Source: Gordonia pseudamarae (GTDB lineage: Bacteria; Actinomycetota; Actinomycetes; Mycobacteriales; Mycobacteriaceae). From it: a stretch of DNA of 64,000 bases. The notes under the pieces were generated by a model. The model was given only the letters and a program-made list of their open reading frames with translations, searched no databases and had not been told where the DNA came from. This document shows positions 40,010-49,326 of this stretch, piece by piece. The stretch covers positions 3,286,001 through 3,350,000 of the forward strand of contig NZ_CP045809.1 of the NCBI RefSeq assembly GCF_025273675.1, given 5' to 3'. Position numbers and translations under genes: made by a program. The stretch's first letter is position 1. Each line of letters starts with the position of its first letter.

Positions 40010-41266
40010 CTAGCGCCCGGCCACGCCGGTGGCGGCCCACGGCCCGTCCGGGATCTGCGCCCGGACCTCGAAACCGCCGCCGTCCCGTTCACCGGCGGAC
40101 ACGCTGCCGCCGACGATGCGGGCCCGTTCGGCCATTCCCGCCAGCCCGGTGCCGGCCCCCGCCAGGCGTAGCGGTTCACCGCGCGCAGGCCCGTTGGTGA
40201 TGACGACGTCGGTGGCCTCCCCACGTGCCGGGGACAGCCGCACACTGATGGCCGCGCCCGGTGCGTGTCTGGTCGCGTTCGCCAGCGATTCCTGCACGAT
40301 CCGGTAGATCACCAGCGCCGACGCGTCGCCGACGGTCTCCCGGTCGGCGGTGTCGTCGAGCAGGACGTCGACGCCGGTACGGCCGGTCTGGGCGACCAGT
40401 TCGGCGATGTCGCCCAGGCCCGGATTGGGCGCCGCCAGATAGGAGCCCGAACCGTCGTCCAGCCGCAGCACGCCCAGCATCTGGCGTACCTCGTCCAGCG
40501 ATGCGCGGGCCGCGTCGGCGATCGCGTCGAACTCGGCGACCGCATCGTCGCCGACGTCGTCGAGCCGGTAGCGGGCGGTCTGCGCCATCACCACCACCAC
40601 CGACATCCGGTGGGCGACCACATCGTGCAGATCCCGGGCGATGCGGGCCCGTTCCTCCAGGACCACCTTGCGCGATTCGGCGAGCTCGGTTTCCTCTGTG
40701 CTGGCTCGCAGTTGGGTGCTGACCCGCAGCAGCCCCCGCACCAGCGCGGTGACCACGGCCAGGAAGGTCAGACCCACCGCCCAGCCGACGCGGGCCTCGG
40801 CGGGCGCGACCAGGACGAAGATCACGACGGTACAGATCCACACCAGCGGAAGACTTCTCAGCGGGCCGCGGGCGAAGACGAAGAACGTGAGCACCAGCAG
40901 TTCGATGATGTGCACGACCTGGATCTCCCAGTTCCACCCGGGGTCGACGGGGACCAGTAGCGCTACAAGGTAGGCCGACAGGACCGACACCGCCCAGCCC
41001 ACCGACGGCGCTGACCACGACAGGGCGATGGGCAGTGCCGCGAACGCCGACACGATCGGCAGCCAATAGGCGGGCAGATCGTGCGTCAGTGTCAGCGTCG
41101 GCCAGGCGACCGCGTACATGATGAGCGCAACCATCAGGAACAACCAGTTGACCTTGGACGAGAAGTACCGACGTACGGCGGGGTCGGTCATCGCCGGATG
41201 ATCGGCCACCTCACGCACGAGTACCGTACCGACCGAACGGATTCCGTCGACGAACTTGCCCTGCAT
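40010..41266 (-). CDS. NarL-type sensor histidine kinase
   Basis: This 418-residue kinase has about five or six membrane helices (residues 35-180) and no sizeable extracellular domain. A HisKA_3 dimerisation helix follows with the phospho-histidine in ARIARDLHDVVAHR, then an ATPase domain (GAGTGLAGMAERARIVGG). ATG 41266 is chosen because GAGGACAG lies just upstream. It pairs with the response regulator downstream in a two-gene operon and is divergent from the phospholipase gene. Confidence 0.92.
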   Translation of the reverse strand: MQGKFVDGIRSVGTVLVREVADHPAMTDPAVRRYFSSKVNWLFLMVALIMYAVAWPTLTLTHDLPAYWLPIVSAFAALPIALSWSAPSVGWAVSVLSAYLVALLVPVDPGWNWEIQVVHIIELLVLTFFVFARGPLRSLPLVWICTVVIFVLVAPAEARVGWAVGLTFLAVVTALVRGLLRVSTQLRASTEETELAESRKVVLEERARIARDLHDVVAHRMSVVVVMAQTARYRLDDVGDDAVAEFDAIADAARASLDEVRQMLGVLRLDDGSGSYLAAPNPGLGDIAELVAQTGRTGVDVLLDDTADRETVGDASALVIYRIVQESLANATRHAPGAAISVRLSPARGEATDVVITNGPARGEPLRLAGAGTGLAGMAERARIVGGSVSAGERDGGGFEVRAQIPDGPWAATGVAGR

Positions 41267-41469
41267 CTCTGTCCTCACCTCGCCGGGCACACCGCCCGGG
41301 TCTTCGTCCGAGGCTATCGGCGCCGGTCTCGCCGGTCCTCATACTTTTGGGTGAATTCGTCCCCGTACATCGGGGGCGGGTACTCGCGGCGGATAGTCCA
41401 CACGGGTGAGCGGTAGACCCATCGACAGTCCGATGTGTGCGAGTGCTATCCGCTCATAGCTTGAGCCAC

Positions 41470-42087
41470 ATGGACTTTCACTTAATACGGCGGAGCATCT
41501 CAACGACCCTGCTGGCGGGGGTTCTGGTGATCCTCGGGCTACAGGCAGGCGCCGGCCACGCCGCCGCCCTGCGCGGCACCGGCATGTCCGACACCTCCCC
41601 TGCTGCGCAGGCGATCCGGATCCTGTCCGGAAACCGGCCCGATCTCGCGGCGGTGCACATCCCGCCGGGTTTCGCGGCGGTGATGGGCTATCGCCCGGTG
41701 GTGTCCGAGGGGCTGACGGTCAATCCGAACGGCTCTTGTTCGTCCCCGGTCGATCTGCCGCGGCAATTTGAACCATTCTGTCGTGCACACGATTTCGGAT
41801 ACGACCTGCTGCGCTACGCCGACCGCGAACACCGGCCGCTCGGCGGCTGGGCCCGGCTGACCCTGGACCACACACTCATCCGGCAGATGCACGCATCCTG
41901 CACCGACCCCACCTGCCACGCCGCGGCCGAGACCGCCCGGATCGGTCTGGGCCTGAACTCGTGGCGACAGCGATTCGGCCCGCCCATCTCGGCCGAGTCC
42001 CCGCTGTCGGCCGGGGTGTCCCTGGTGGGCGCCGTCGCGGGCCTGTGGACCGCACCGCTGCACGCCGTGACCGAGATCGCCCGATGA
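41470..42087 (+). CDS. Secreted prokaryotic phospholipase A2
   Basis: This 205-residue protein has a signal peptide (residues 1 to about 33, LLAGVLVILGLQAGAGHAAA). Its prokaryotic phospholipase A2 active site is FCRAHDFGYD, in which His-Asp is the catalytic dyad. Paired cysteines (NGSCSSP with EPFCRAHD; ASCTDPTCHA) suggest two disulfides. It would release fatty acids from phospholipids outside the cell. ATG 41470 has TAGCTT exactly 7 nt upstream. The stop overlaps the next gene's ATG (ATGA), coupling it to a membrane alpha/beta hydrolase. Confidence 0.85.
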   Translation: MDFHLIRRSISTTLLAGVLVILGLQAGAGHAAALRGTGMSDTSPAAQAIRILSGNRPDLAAVHIPPGFAAVMGYRPVVSEGLTVNPNGSCSSPVDLPRQFEPFCRAHDFGYDLLRYADREHRPLGGWARLTLDHTLIRQMHASCTDPTCHAAAETARIGLGLNSWRQRFGPPISAESPLSAGVSLVGAVAGLWTAPLHAVTEIAR

Positions 42088-43364
42088 GCACCCCGCACCC
42101 GCTGATCCCCACCGCGGCCTGCGCGGGAATCCTGGTCGCCTCTTATCCGAGCCTGCTGCCGCGTTCCCCGCTGGTCGCCGCACTGGTGACGGCCCTGTTC
42201 TGTGCCGCCGGGACACTGCTCGCGACGGCCCTGGTGGGTATGCGCGAGCGGCGGCACGGCGCACGCCCGGTCTGCGCACACCCGGTCTGCGCACATCCGG
42301 TCTGCGCCCGGGCCGGCCGGACGGCCCTGGCCACCGCCACGGTGGTGTCGGTGGGGGCGACCGTGGCCGGCGGCCACTGGCAGGCGCTGCTGCGCGATGA
42401 GATCGCCGCGGCCACCGGAACCCCGCCCACCGGGCCGCTGTTCGCCTGGCAGTGGGCGGCCGTCGTCGCCGGTCCCGCACTGGCAGTGGGCGCCGCGATC
42501 ATCTGGTGTCCGCGGGTGACGGCGATCGGCGCGGCGCTGGTGGCCGCGCTGGTGTGCGGTCACCTGTCGGTGGCCGACGCCGGGGCGCGGTCACCACGCG
42601 CGCCCGGACAGGTGCTCTACAGCCCCCTGCCGTCGTCCGGCGAGAGCGCATCGGACCTGGACCGGCGGGCCCGCGCACTGGCCGACCGCTGGACCCGCGC
42701 GCACCCGGACCCCGGTTCACCCCTGGTGATCGCGGTACCTACGGGCTCGGGCTGGGTCGACCCCGACATGGTGGACGGCGTTCGCCTGCGGTGGGGGCCG
42801 CGGGTCACGATGCTGGCCCTGCAATACGCGGACGCACCGTCGTGGCGGGTGTTCACCGCCGACCGCGACAGCGCCGGACGCAGTGCGATCACCCTCCTGC
42901 GCGCGGTGATCGCCGCCGCACCCCGCGACGGCCTGCCACCGATCTATCTGTACGGGCAGAGCCTGGGCGCGGTGGGCGCCGACGACGCCCGCGAGTGGGC
43001 GCAGACCCATGCCCGGGATGCGATCGCGGGCACCGTGCTCGCCGGTATGCCCGCCGGGTCGGTGGCCGCACGAAGCGCCACCCCACGCACGATCATCGCC
43101 AACCACTCCGACCCGGTGACCCGCTGGTCACCCGCCCTCCTGTGGCGTCCGGCGCGCTCCCCGGACAACGTCATCCCAACCGGCCCCCGACTGTCCGCAC
43201 CACCCTGGTTGCCGGTGGTCTCGTTTGTGCAGACCAGCATCGACCTGATCGCCTCCCTCGACGGCCCCGCAGGAACCGGGCACAGCTACGGCACCGGGCA
43301 GGGCAGACTGATCGGTCCCCCGGCCGAACGACATCCGACCACCATCACCAGCACCGACAGATAA
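42084..43364 (+). CDS. Membrane alpha/beta hydrolase (Abhydrolase_9 type)
   Basis: This 426-residue protein has about four N-terminal membrane helices (residues 1-180). A hydrolase domain of the mycobacterial alpha/beta-hydrolase_9 kind follows (VIAVPTGSGWVDPDMVDG, LALQYADAPSW), with nucleophile Ser in YLYGQSLGAVG. A loop after helix 2 carries three Cys-containing repeats (PVCAHPVCAHPVCA). Translation is coupled to the phospholipase A2 gene upstream, suggesting that both act on envelope lipids; substrates are unknown. Confidence 0.8.
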   Translation: MSTPHPLIPTAACAGILVASYPSLLPRSPLVAALVTALFCAAGTLLATALVGMRERRHGARPVCAHPVCAHPVCARAGRTALATATVVSVGATVAGGHWQALLRDEIAAATGTPPTGPLFAWQWAAVVAGPALAVGAAIIWCPRVTAIGAALVAALVCGHLSVADAGARSPRAPGQVLYSPLPSSGESASDLDRRARALADRWTRAHPDPGSPLVIAVPTGSGWVDPDMVDGVRLRWGPRVTMLALQYADAPSWRVFTADRDSAGRSAITLLRAVIAAAPRDGLPPIYLYGQSLGAVGADDAREWAQTHARDAIAGTVLAGMPAGSVAARSATPRTIIANHSDPVTRWSPALLWRPARSPDNVIPTGPRLSAPPWLPVVSFVQTSIDLIASLDGPAGTGHSYGTGQGRLIGPPAERHPTTITSTDR

Positions 43365-43384
43365 CGATCGGGTTCGTGACATTG

Positions 43385-43401
43385 GTCCTGGGTCCCAGGA
43401 C
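43385..43401. promoter_or_regulatory. 17-bp palindrome within a promoter
   Basis: GTCCTGGGTCCCAGGAC is a perfect palindrome around one central base. It lies between a -35-like TTGGTC (43383-43388) and a -10-like TAGCAT (43405-43410) of the gene at 43418, the classic position for a repressor. Confidence 0.55.
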
Positions 43402-43417
43402 ATATAGCATCTGGATC

Positions 43418-44308
43418 GTGCCTCCCCTCTCATCACGTAAGACGCTCCGCGGACGTGTTGCTGTTGCAGGGATCTGTCTCGGGGTCGTTGTTTCCGGCGT
43501 TGTCGCGGCCGCGCCGGCGACCGCCGCGCAGCCATGCGACGCGCAATACCAGTCCTTCCTGGACATCCAGAAGCAGATCCGGTCCCACAACGCCGAGCCG
43601 CGCACATTCACGCTGCCCGCCCAGCAAGCCGCCTACGACGCCTACAACGCGCGTGCGGCCAAGCTGAACTCGCAGATCAAGACGACCCGCACCAACTACA
43701 CCAACTGTGTGGCCGCGATCAAGGCGCTCACCGACAATCAGGACATCCCGGCCCCCGACGCCGCGACGATCACCAAGATCAAGGACGCGGCGGCGAAGAT
43801 CCCCACCGGATACACGCCGCCGGCGCTGCAGAAGCCCACCCGCTCGACCACCACCGTCGTAGTGGCCGCCGAACTGCAGCCGCTTTACGACGCACTCGAC
43901 GACGGCAACCTCCAACCCGCCGCGGAGGCCACCTTGCAGAGCGTGTCCAAGCCCACCGTGGGCGACCGTGACGCCGCCTACTCGGCCAAGAGCGGCCGAA
44001 CCATCGTCAAGGCGCCCGACGGTAAGGTCGCGGTGACCGTCGACCGGGTGGTCCCGCTCGCCCGACTGCTGTCGGTCGAAGGATTCACCAAGCTCAGCGC
44101 CGAATCGATGTACTACGTCTCGCGGGCACCGCTCAACCTGCAATGGCTCTCCCGCAACGCCTCGCTGTCGAGGGTCTCCGGCAGTGTCGCCGCGGTCACC
44201 GGCACCGACGAGACGTGGTTCGACAAGCAGATCGACCTGCAGACCGGCATCGAGCAGAAGCTGGTGACCCTGATCGCCCAGCTCATCGCGAGCGAGAAGC
44301 CGCAGTGA
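43418..44308 (+). CDS. Secreted protein of unknown function
   Basis: This 296-residue protein has a signal peptide (residues 1 to about 36, VAGICLGVVVSGVVAAAPATAA). A helical, Gln/Asn/Lys-rich segment follows with two cysteines (QPCDAQYQS and YTNCVAAIK) that may pair. The C-terminal half ends in a helix, KLVTLIAQLIASE. I do not recognise a family. GTG 43418 has TAGCAT exactly 7 nt upstream and no ribosome-binding site, so the mRNA is probably leaderless. It follows the lipase pair by 53 bp but has its own promoter and palindrome. Confidence 0.75.
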   Translation: MPPLSSRKTLRGRVAVAGICLGVVVSGVVAAAPATAAQPCDAQYQSFLDIQKQIRSHNAEPRTFTLPAQQAAYDAYNARAAKLNSQIKTTRTNYTNCVAAIKALTDNQDIPAPDAATITKIKDAAAKIPTGYTPPALQKPTRSTTTVVVAAELQPLYDALDDGNLQPAAEATLQSVSKPTVGDRDAAYSAKSGRTIVKAPDGKVAVTVDRVVPLARLLSVEGFTKLSAESMYYVSRAPLNLQWLSRNASLSRVSGSVAAVTGTDETWFDKQIDLQTGIEQKLVTLIAQLIASEKPQ

Positions 44309-44342
44309 CGACCATCGCCCGAGCAGCGGGTGCGGAGAAACC

Positions 44343-45353
44343 ATGACGCAACCACCCCAAGGACCCCAGCAGCCCGGCGACCAGCAATCGGGCAACCAGC
44401 AGTCGGGGGGACAGCCGTCGGACGGTCACCTGCCCGGGGCACAGTGGTCGGACACACCTGGCGACCGGACTCAGGTCTCGTCGCCCCAGAACCCGTCGCC
44501 CCAGAACCCGTCACCACAGACCCCGCCGCCGGGGTCGGGGGCCGGGGCGTTCCCGTCCGGACCCGGGCAAACACCGGCGATGCCCCAGTACAACCCGGGA
44601 TCCCCATACGGCCAACCTGCCCAATACGGCCAGGCAGCCCAATACGATCAGGCAGCCCAATACGATCAGGCAGCCCAATACGATCAGACGATGGTCGGCC
44701 AGCCGACGTTCGGGATGCCCGCCGCCGACCAGCCCGATCCCGCACAGGCATACAGCCGACAGCCGTACGGCGCGCCCTCGGGCAGCACACAGCCCGGCAC
44801 CACACCGTTCGGCGAGCAGCAGCCCTACGGGGCCGACTCGCAGGCGTTTGGTTCACAGCCGTTCCCGCCCTACGGCGGACCCGCCTCCGGGCAACCACCC
44901 TTCCCCGATCAGCCGGGACAGCCCGCGAAGAGCAAGAAGGGCCTCAAGATCGCGCTGATCGTGGCCGCGGTGGTGGCCTTGCTCGCCGTTATCGGCGGCG
45001 GTCTGTTCTGGTTCCTGAATCGCGGTGAGAGCGACGAGGAGGCCATCGAACGGGTGAGTTCGGAGTTCGCCGACGCCGTCGCCGCACAGGACACCTCGAC
45101 GATGACCGGCCTCATGTGTCAGGCCGAGGCGGAGCGGGTGGGTACCGACGACTCCACCGCCCCCACCTCCGGCGAGGGCGACAATGCGGCTGCCCCCGAG
45201 AAGTTCGATGTCTCCGGCACCGAGGTGTCCGGCGACAGCGCCAAGACAACACTGACGTTCCCGTCGGACGGCCGGACATCCACGCTGTACTTCACGAAGG
45301 AAGACGGCAACTGGGTGGTATGCGACACCGCGGCGGCCGACTTCGGTTCCTGA
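44343..45353 (+). CDS. Membrane-anchored protein with Gln/Pro-rich N-terminus
   Basis: This 336-residue protein has a long Gln/Pro/Gly-rich cytoplasmic segment (residues 1-195) with tandem AAQYDQ repeats and duplicated NPSPQ units. One helix follows (about 200-222, IALIVAAVVALLAVIGGGLFWF), then a small outer domain (EEAIERVSSEFADAVAAQDTSTM) of the DUF4878/NTF2-like kind with two cysteines. The function is unknown. It resembles the protein at 6.8 kb in architecture but not in outer-domain sequence. ATG 44343 follows GGAGAAA. Confidence 0.8.
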   Translation: MTQPPQGPQQPGDQQSGNQQSGGQPSDGHLPGAQWSDTPGDRTQVSSPQNPSPQNPSPQTPPPGSGAGAFPSGPGQTPAMPQYNPGSPYGQPAQYGQAAQYDQAAQYDQAAQYDQTMVGQPTFGMPAADQPDPAQAYSRQPYGAPSGSTQPGTTPFGEQQPYGADSQAFGSQPFPPYGGPASGQPPFPDQPGQPAKSKKGLKIALIVAAVVALLAVIGGGLFWFLNRGESDEEAIERVSSEFADAVAAQDTSTMTGLMCQAEAERVGTDDSTAPTSGEGDNAAAPEKFDVSGTEVSGDSAKTTLTFPSDGRTSTLYFTKEDGNWVVCDTAAADFGS

Positions 45354-45359
45354 CCCGCT

Positions 45360-45406
45360 GTACGGCAACGGTCCACGAGCTTCGCGCTCGTGGACCGTTG
45401 CCGTAC
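45360..45406. terminator. Strong bidirectional hairpin
   Basis: A 21-bp perfect stem (45360-45380 with 45386-45406) with a 5-nt loop lies between the convergent membrane-protein gene and gatA. Confidence 0.8.
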
Positions 45407-45433
45407 CGTCTGCTCGTGATCGGGGTGGGGACG

Positions 45434-46921
45434 TCAGCCGATCGGGCCGCGCGCCGCCTCGTACGCCGCACCCACCCGGTAGAGCCGGTCGTCGGCGAGG
45501 GCGGGTGCCATGATCTGCAGACCCACCGGCAGCCCGTCGTCGGCGGACAGACCCGACGGCACCGACATCGCACCGACACCGGCCAGGTTCACCGGCAGCG
45601 TGCACAGGTCGAACAGATACATCGCGAGCGGGTCGTCGACTTTCTCACCGAGCTTGAACGCCGTGGTGGGTGTGGTGGGTGAGATCAACACGTCCACCCG
45701 CTCGAAGGCCGCCGCGAAATCGCGGGCGATGAGCGTACGGACCTTCTGCGCCTGACCATAGTAGGCGTCGTAGTAGCCCGACGACAGCGCGTAGGTGCCG
45801 ATCATGATGCGCCGCTTGACCTCCGGGCCGAAACCCGCGTCCCGCGTGAGTGCCATGACCTCATCGGCACTGTGCGATCCGTCGTCACCGACGCGCAGGC
45901 CGTACCGCATCGCGTCAAACCGTGCGAGGTTGCTCGACACCTCCGACGGCAGGATCAGATAGTAGGCGCCGAGCGCGTAGGTGAACTTGGGGCACGACAC
46001 CTCGATCACCTCGGCACCGCGGTCGGTGAGCACCTTGACGGCCGCGGCGAACGAATCGAGCACGCCCGTCTGATAGCCCTCGCCCTGCAACTCCGTGACG
46101 ATGCCGATCCTCACGCCGGTCAGATCGCCTTCGGCGCCGGCCCGAGCGGCGGCCACCACGTCGGGCACCGGGACGTCGACGGAGGTGGAATCACGGGGGT
46201 CATGACCGGCGATCACCTCGTGCAGCAGCGCGGTGTCGAGCACGGTACGAGCACACGGGCCACCCTGATCCAGCGACGACGCGCAGGCCACCAGTCCGTA
46301 CCGGGACACGGTGCCGTAGGTGGGTTTGACGCCGACGGTCGCGGTGACCGCGGCCGGCTGACGGATCGAGCCGCCGGTGTCGGTGCCGATGGCCAGCGGC
46401 GCCTGATACGACGCCAGCGCCGCGGCACTGCCGCCACCGGATCCGCCCGGTATGCGGTCGGTGTCCCACGGATTGCGGGTGACGTGGTAGGCGGAGTTCT
46501 CCGTGGACGATCCCATCGCGAACTCGTCCATGTTGGTCTTTCCCAGGATCGGGATGCCCGCCGCACGCAGGCGGGCGGTGACCGTCGCGTCGTACGGCGG
46601 CACCCACCCTTCCAGCATCTTCGAACCGCATGTGGTGGGGGCATCGGTCGTGGTGAACACGTCCTTGAGTGCCAGCGGCACACCCGCCAGCGCCGAGGGC
46701 GCGTTGCCCGCGGCGATGGCGTCGTCGGCGGCCTTGGCCGCCACCAGCGCCTCGGCGCCGCTGACGTGCAGGAACGCGCCGAGCCGGTCATCGACCTCGG
46801 CGATACGGTCCAGATGAGCCTGGGTGACCTCCACCGACGACAATTCGCGCGCGGCAATCTTGCCGGCGAGTTCGGCGGCCGACAGGCCGGTGATATCGCC
46901 CGCGGCGCGGGTACCCGCCAT
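45434..46921 (-). CDS. gatA: Asp/Glu-tRNA amidotransferase subunit A
   Basis: GatA (495 residues) is the amidase that frees ammonia from glutamine for GatB. The amidase-signature Ser-cisSer-Lys triad is visible in PLALKDVF (Lys), [12 protein letters not shown] and [15 protein letters not shown] 46921 gives the family length. A much longer open frame upstream overlaps gatC and is not coding. Two 23-bp near-identical motifs fill the 59 bp between gatC and gatA. Confidence 0.95.
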   Translation of the reverse strand: MAGTRAAGDITGLSAAELAGKIAARELSSVEVTQAHLDRIAEVDDRLGAFLHVSGAEALVAAKAADDAIAAGNAPSALAGVPLALKDVFTTTDAPTTCGSKMLEGWVPPYDATVTARLRAAGIPILGKTNMDEFAMGSSTENSAYHVTRNPWDTDRIPGGSGGGSAAALASYQAPLAIGTDTGGSIRQPAAVTATVGVKPTYGTVSRYGLVACASSLDQGGPCARTVLDTALLHEVIAGHDPRDSTSVDVPVPDVVAAARAGAEGDLTGVRIGIVTELQGEGYQTGVLDSFAAAVKVLTDRGAEVIEVSCPKFTYALGAYYLILPSEVSSNLARFDAMRYGLRVGDDGSHSADEVMALTRDAGFGPEVKRRIMIGTYALSSGYYDAYYGQAQKVRTLIARDFAAAFERVDVLISPTTPTTAFKLGEKVDDPLAMYLFDLCTLPVNLAGVGAMSVPSGLSADDGLPVGLQIMAPALADDRLYRVGAAYEAARGPIG

Positions 46922-46928
46922 CTCACGT

Positions 46929-46978
46929 CCCGTCACTTCGTTCGCCCCGGCATTCCCCGTCACTCCGTTCGCCCCGGC
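46929..46978. repeat. 23-bp direct repeat between gatC and gatA
   Basis: CCCGTCACT(T/C)CGTTCGCCCC followed by GGC occurs at 46929-46951 and 46956-46978 with one mismatch. It nearly fills the gatC-gatA spacer. The function is unknown; it may be a simple duplication. Confidence 0.8.
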
Positions 46979-46980
46979 CA

Positions 46981-47292
46981 CTACTGCTCTTCTCCCAGGA
47001 TCTGCGGAACGGCGAACCGGTCCTGCTCCACGGCCGGGGCACCCGAGAGCGCCTCGTCGGTGGTCAGGCCCGGTACCACCTCGTCGCTGCGCAGCACATT
47101 GGCGAGCTGCGCGGGATGCGCTGTCGGCGGTACGTCGTCGGCGGCCACCTCGGACACCTGCGCCACGTGCGCGAGGATCGAGTCGAGCTGCGCGGCGTAC
47201 TGGTCGAGTTCGTCGTCGGTCAACGCCAGCCGCGACAGCCGCGCCAGATGCTCGACCTCCGCGCGCGATATCGACTGCGGTTCTGCTGCCAC
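46981..47292 (-). CDS. gatC: Asp/Glu-tRNA amidotransferase subunit C
   Basis: GatC (103 residues) wraps around GatA and stabilises Gat[24 protein letters not shown] and the downstream [15 protein letters not shown] are typical. GTG 47292 is chosen because AAAGGACGG precedes it and the length is normal. A GTG nine codons earlier is possible. It is followed by gatA in the same operon. Confidence 0.93.
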   Translation of the reverse strand: MAAEPQSISRAEVEHLARLSRLALTDDELDQYAAQLDSILAHVAQVSEVAADDVPPTAHPAQLANVLRSDEVVPGLTTDEALSGAPAVEQDRFAVPQILGEEQ

Positions 47293-47484
47293 CGAGCCGT
47301 CCTTTCTCACCGGGGACACAATTCATCGCCCAGCCTATGGGACCGTGCCGCGAGAACCGAGAGCAGCCTCCACTTACCCGCGCCGTCGCCGCCGGTGACG
47401 GCGGCACAGCCGTAGCAGATGCCGATCACTGTGCCCGAAGCCACTCGCCGCACGCACATCCGTGCCCGGTGCGACAATGTGGCC

Positions 47485-48141
47485 GTGTCGTATCTGCTAC
47501 GCGTCTATCTGCAGGACCGCCCGGGCAGTCTTGGCCTGCTGGCGGTCCAACTCGGTTCCGTCGGCGCCGACATCCTCTCCTTGGAGGTGGTCGAACGCGG
47601 CGCCGGGTACGCGGTCGACGACCTCGTCGTCGATGTGGCGCCGGGCGGTCTGCCCGACAGTCTGATCACCGCGGCGGAGAAGGTAGAGGGTGTGCGGGTC
47701 GATTCGATCCGGCCCTACTCGGGTGTCCTCGATACCCACCGTGAGCTGGAATTGATCGACCAGGTGGCCACCGCCGGCGACAAACTGCAGGTCCTCGTCG
47801 ACAACACCCCGCGGGTGCTGCGGGTGTCGTGGGCGACGGTCATCACTTCCGGGGGCAGCGGTGTGCTGCAACTGTTCGCCTCCTCGGGCGCACCGGAAAC
47901 ACAGTTGGCGGAGGTCGACTGGCTTCCGCTGACGCGTCCGGTGCAGTTGGACTCCGACGGCGACTGGGTTCCGCAGACATGGAAGGACATGGACACCCGA
48001 CTGGCCGCCGCGCCACTCGGTCACGGCGACAAGGCGATCCTGCTCGGCCGGATTGGCGGCCCCGATTTCCGGCCGTCGGAGGTGGCCCGGCTCGGCTATC
48101 TCGCCGGAATCGTCAGCACGGTGCTGCGTACCTCGCTCTGA
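47485..48141 (+). CDS. ACT-domain protein (Rv3013-like)
   Basis: This 218-residue protein has an N-terminal ACT domain (YLLRVYLQDRPGSLGLLAVQL, then GADILSLEVVERG). A second region with conserved tail RPSEVARLGYLAGIVSTVL matches Rv3013, which has the same place beside gatC. ACT domains usually bind amino acids, and the partner is unknown. GTG 47485 follows GACAAT at 6 nt, a possible leaderless start. Confidence 0.88.
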   Translation: MSYLLRVYLQDRPGSLGLLAVQLGSVGADILSLEVVERGAGYAVDDLVVDVAPGGLPDSLITAAEKVEGVRVDSIRPYSGVLDTHRELELIDQVATAGDKLQVLVDNTPRVLRVSWATVITSGGSGVLQLFASSGAPETQLAEVDWLPLTRPVQLDSDGDWVPQTWKDMDTRLAAAPLGHGDKAILLGRIGGPDFRPSEVARLGYLAGIVSTVLRTSL

Positions 48142-48156
48142 CCCGCGCTTGCCGGG

Positions 48157-49326
48157 TCAGCGTGACCCCGATCGACGTTCCCCCGGCAACACCACGTCCA
48201 GCCGGAAACCTCCGGAGACGTTCTCGGCGCGCACCTCGCCCCCGTGTGCCTGCACGATGCCGCGCACGATGGCCAGTCCCAGCCCGGCCGACGACGAACT
48301 CCCGGACAGCGACGAATCCCGCGACGACGGCGTCCGCGCGACATCCGCCCGCCAGCCCACCTCGAAGATGCTCGGCAGGTCGGCATCGGCCACACCCGGC
48401 CCCTGGTCGGCGACGCTCACCACGGTGTTGCCGGTGAGCTCATCGGTACGGGCCGAAATCAGGATCTCCGATCCGCGCGGTGCGTACTTGATGCTGTTCG
48501 TCAGCAGGTTCACCACCACCCGGGTGAACTCGTGCGGGTCCGCCCACACCGTGATGCCGTGTACCCCATCGTGGATGATCCGCATGCCGCGTTCGGCCGC
48601 GGCCACCCGCACATCGGCGACGGCGTCGGAAACGATGTCGACCAGCTCGAGCGGTTCGCAACGCAGCCGCAGTCCGCTCTCGGTCAGTCGGGACAGCTCG
48701 AAGAGATCGTCGACGAGGCGGCTCATACTGTCGACTTGTTCCCGGATGCGGCGAATGTAGTCACCGGGATCGGCCGCCACTCCCTCCTCGAGGACCTCGG
48801 CCATCGCCCGCACACCGGTGAGCGGCGTCCTCAGGTCGTGCGAGATCCACGCGAAGAACTGTCGGCGGGAGGCGTCGAGTTCCTCGATCTCCCTGCGGGC
48901 TGACGCGAGTCGCCGCGACGTGTCGGCGAGTTGCTGAGACACCTCGGCGAACTCCTTCCACCCGGTCCCGTCGGCGCCGACGACATCGCCGTCACCGACG
49001 CGGCGTGCGGAGTCACGCAACGCCACCATCGACAACCGGGCGGTGCGGCCGACGACGGTGGCGGCCGCCACGCTCATCACCGACGACACCCCGAGCACCC
49101 ACAACAGCACCTGAAAGTCGTGCTGCGAGACGTACATCTGAACGGCGATCACGGTGACCGCGGCCACCACCGACAGCGGTGAGGCGATGGCCATCAGCCA
49201 GATCTGTGAGGTGATCGAACCGCGCGCATTCCACCGGACGCCGCCCGCGCAGAGCGCGGTGACCACGGTGGTGCACACCGCGGCGATGGCGACGATCTGC
49301 GCGATGTCCCAGGTGTGCAACATCAT
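48157..49326 (-). CDS. Sensor histidine kinase (OmpR-linked)
   Basis: This 389-residue kinase has three or four helices at its N-terminus (residues 8-105), little extracellular sequence, and a HAMP-like linker. The HisKA domain has phospho-His in WISHDLRTPLTGVRAM. The ATPase has NLLTNSIKYAPRG, VADQGPGVAD and AGLGLAIVRGI. Its ATG (49326) overlaps the response-regulator stop (ATGA). The pair faces a divergent lipoprotein/DoxX-like operon with direct repeats in front. Confidence 0.92.
   Translation of the reverse strand: MMLHTWDIAQIVAIAAVCTTVVTALCAGGVRWNARGSITSQIWLMAIASPLSVVAAVTVIAVQMYVSQHDFQVLLWVLGVSSVMSVAAATVVGRTARLSMVALRDSARRVGDGDVVGADGTGWKEFAEVSQQLADTSRRLASARREIEELDASRRQFFAWISHDLRTPLTGVRAMAEVLEEGVAADPGDYIRRIREQVDSMSRLVDDLFELSRLTESGLRLRCEPLELVDIVSDAVADVRVAAAERGMRIIHDGVHGITVWADPHEFTRVVVNLLTNSIKYAPRGSEILISARTDELTGNTVVSVADQGPGVADADLPSIFEVGWRADVARTPSSRDSSLSGSSSSAGLGLAIVRGIVQAHGGEVRAENVSGGFRLDVVLPGERRSGSR

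Noticed and set aside
42452..43417. Long plus-strand frame running into the 43418 gene
   Set aside because: Its first part is an out-of-frame reading of the membrane hydrolase gene; the signal peptide and -10 element place the start at 43418.
46922..47407. 162-residue N-terminal extension of gatA
   Set aside because: It overlaps gatC in another frame and is Arg-rich non-family sequence; ATG 46921 gives the normal length.
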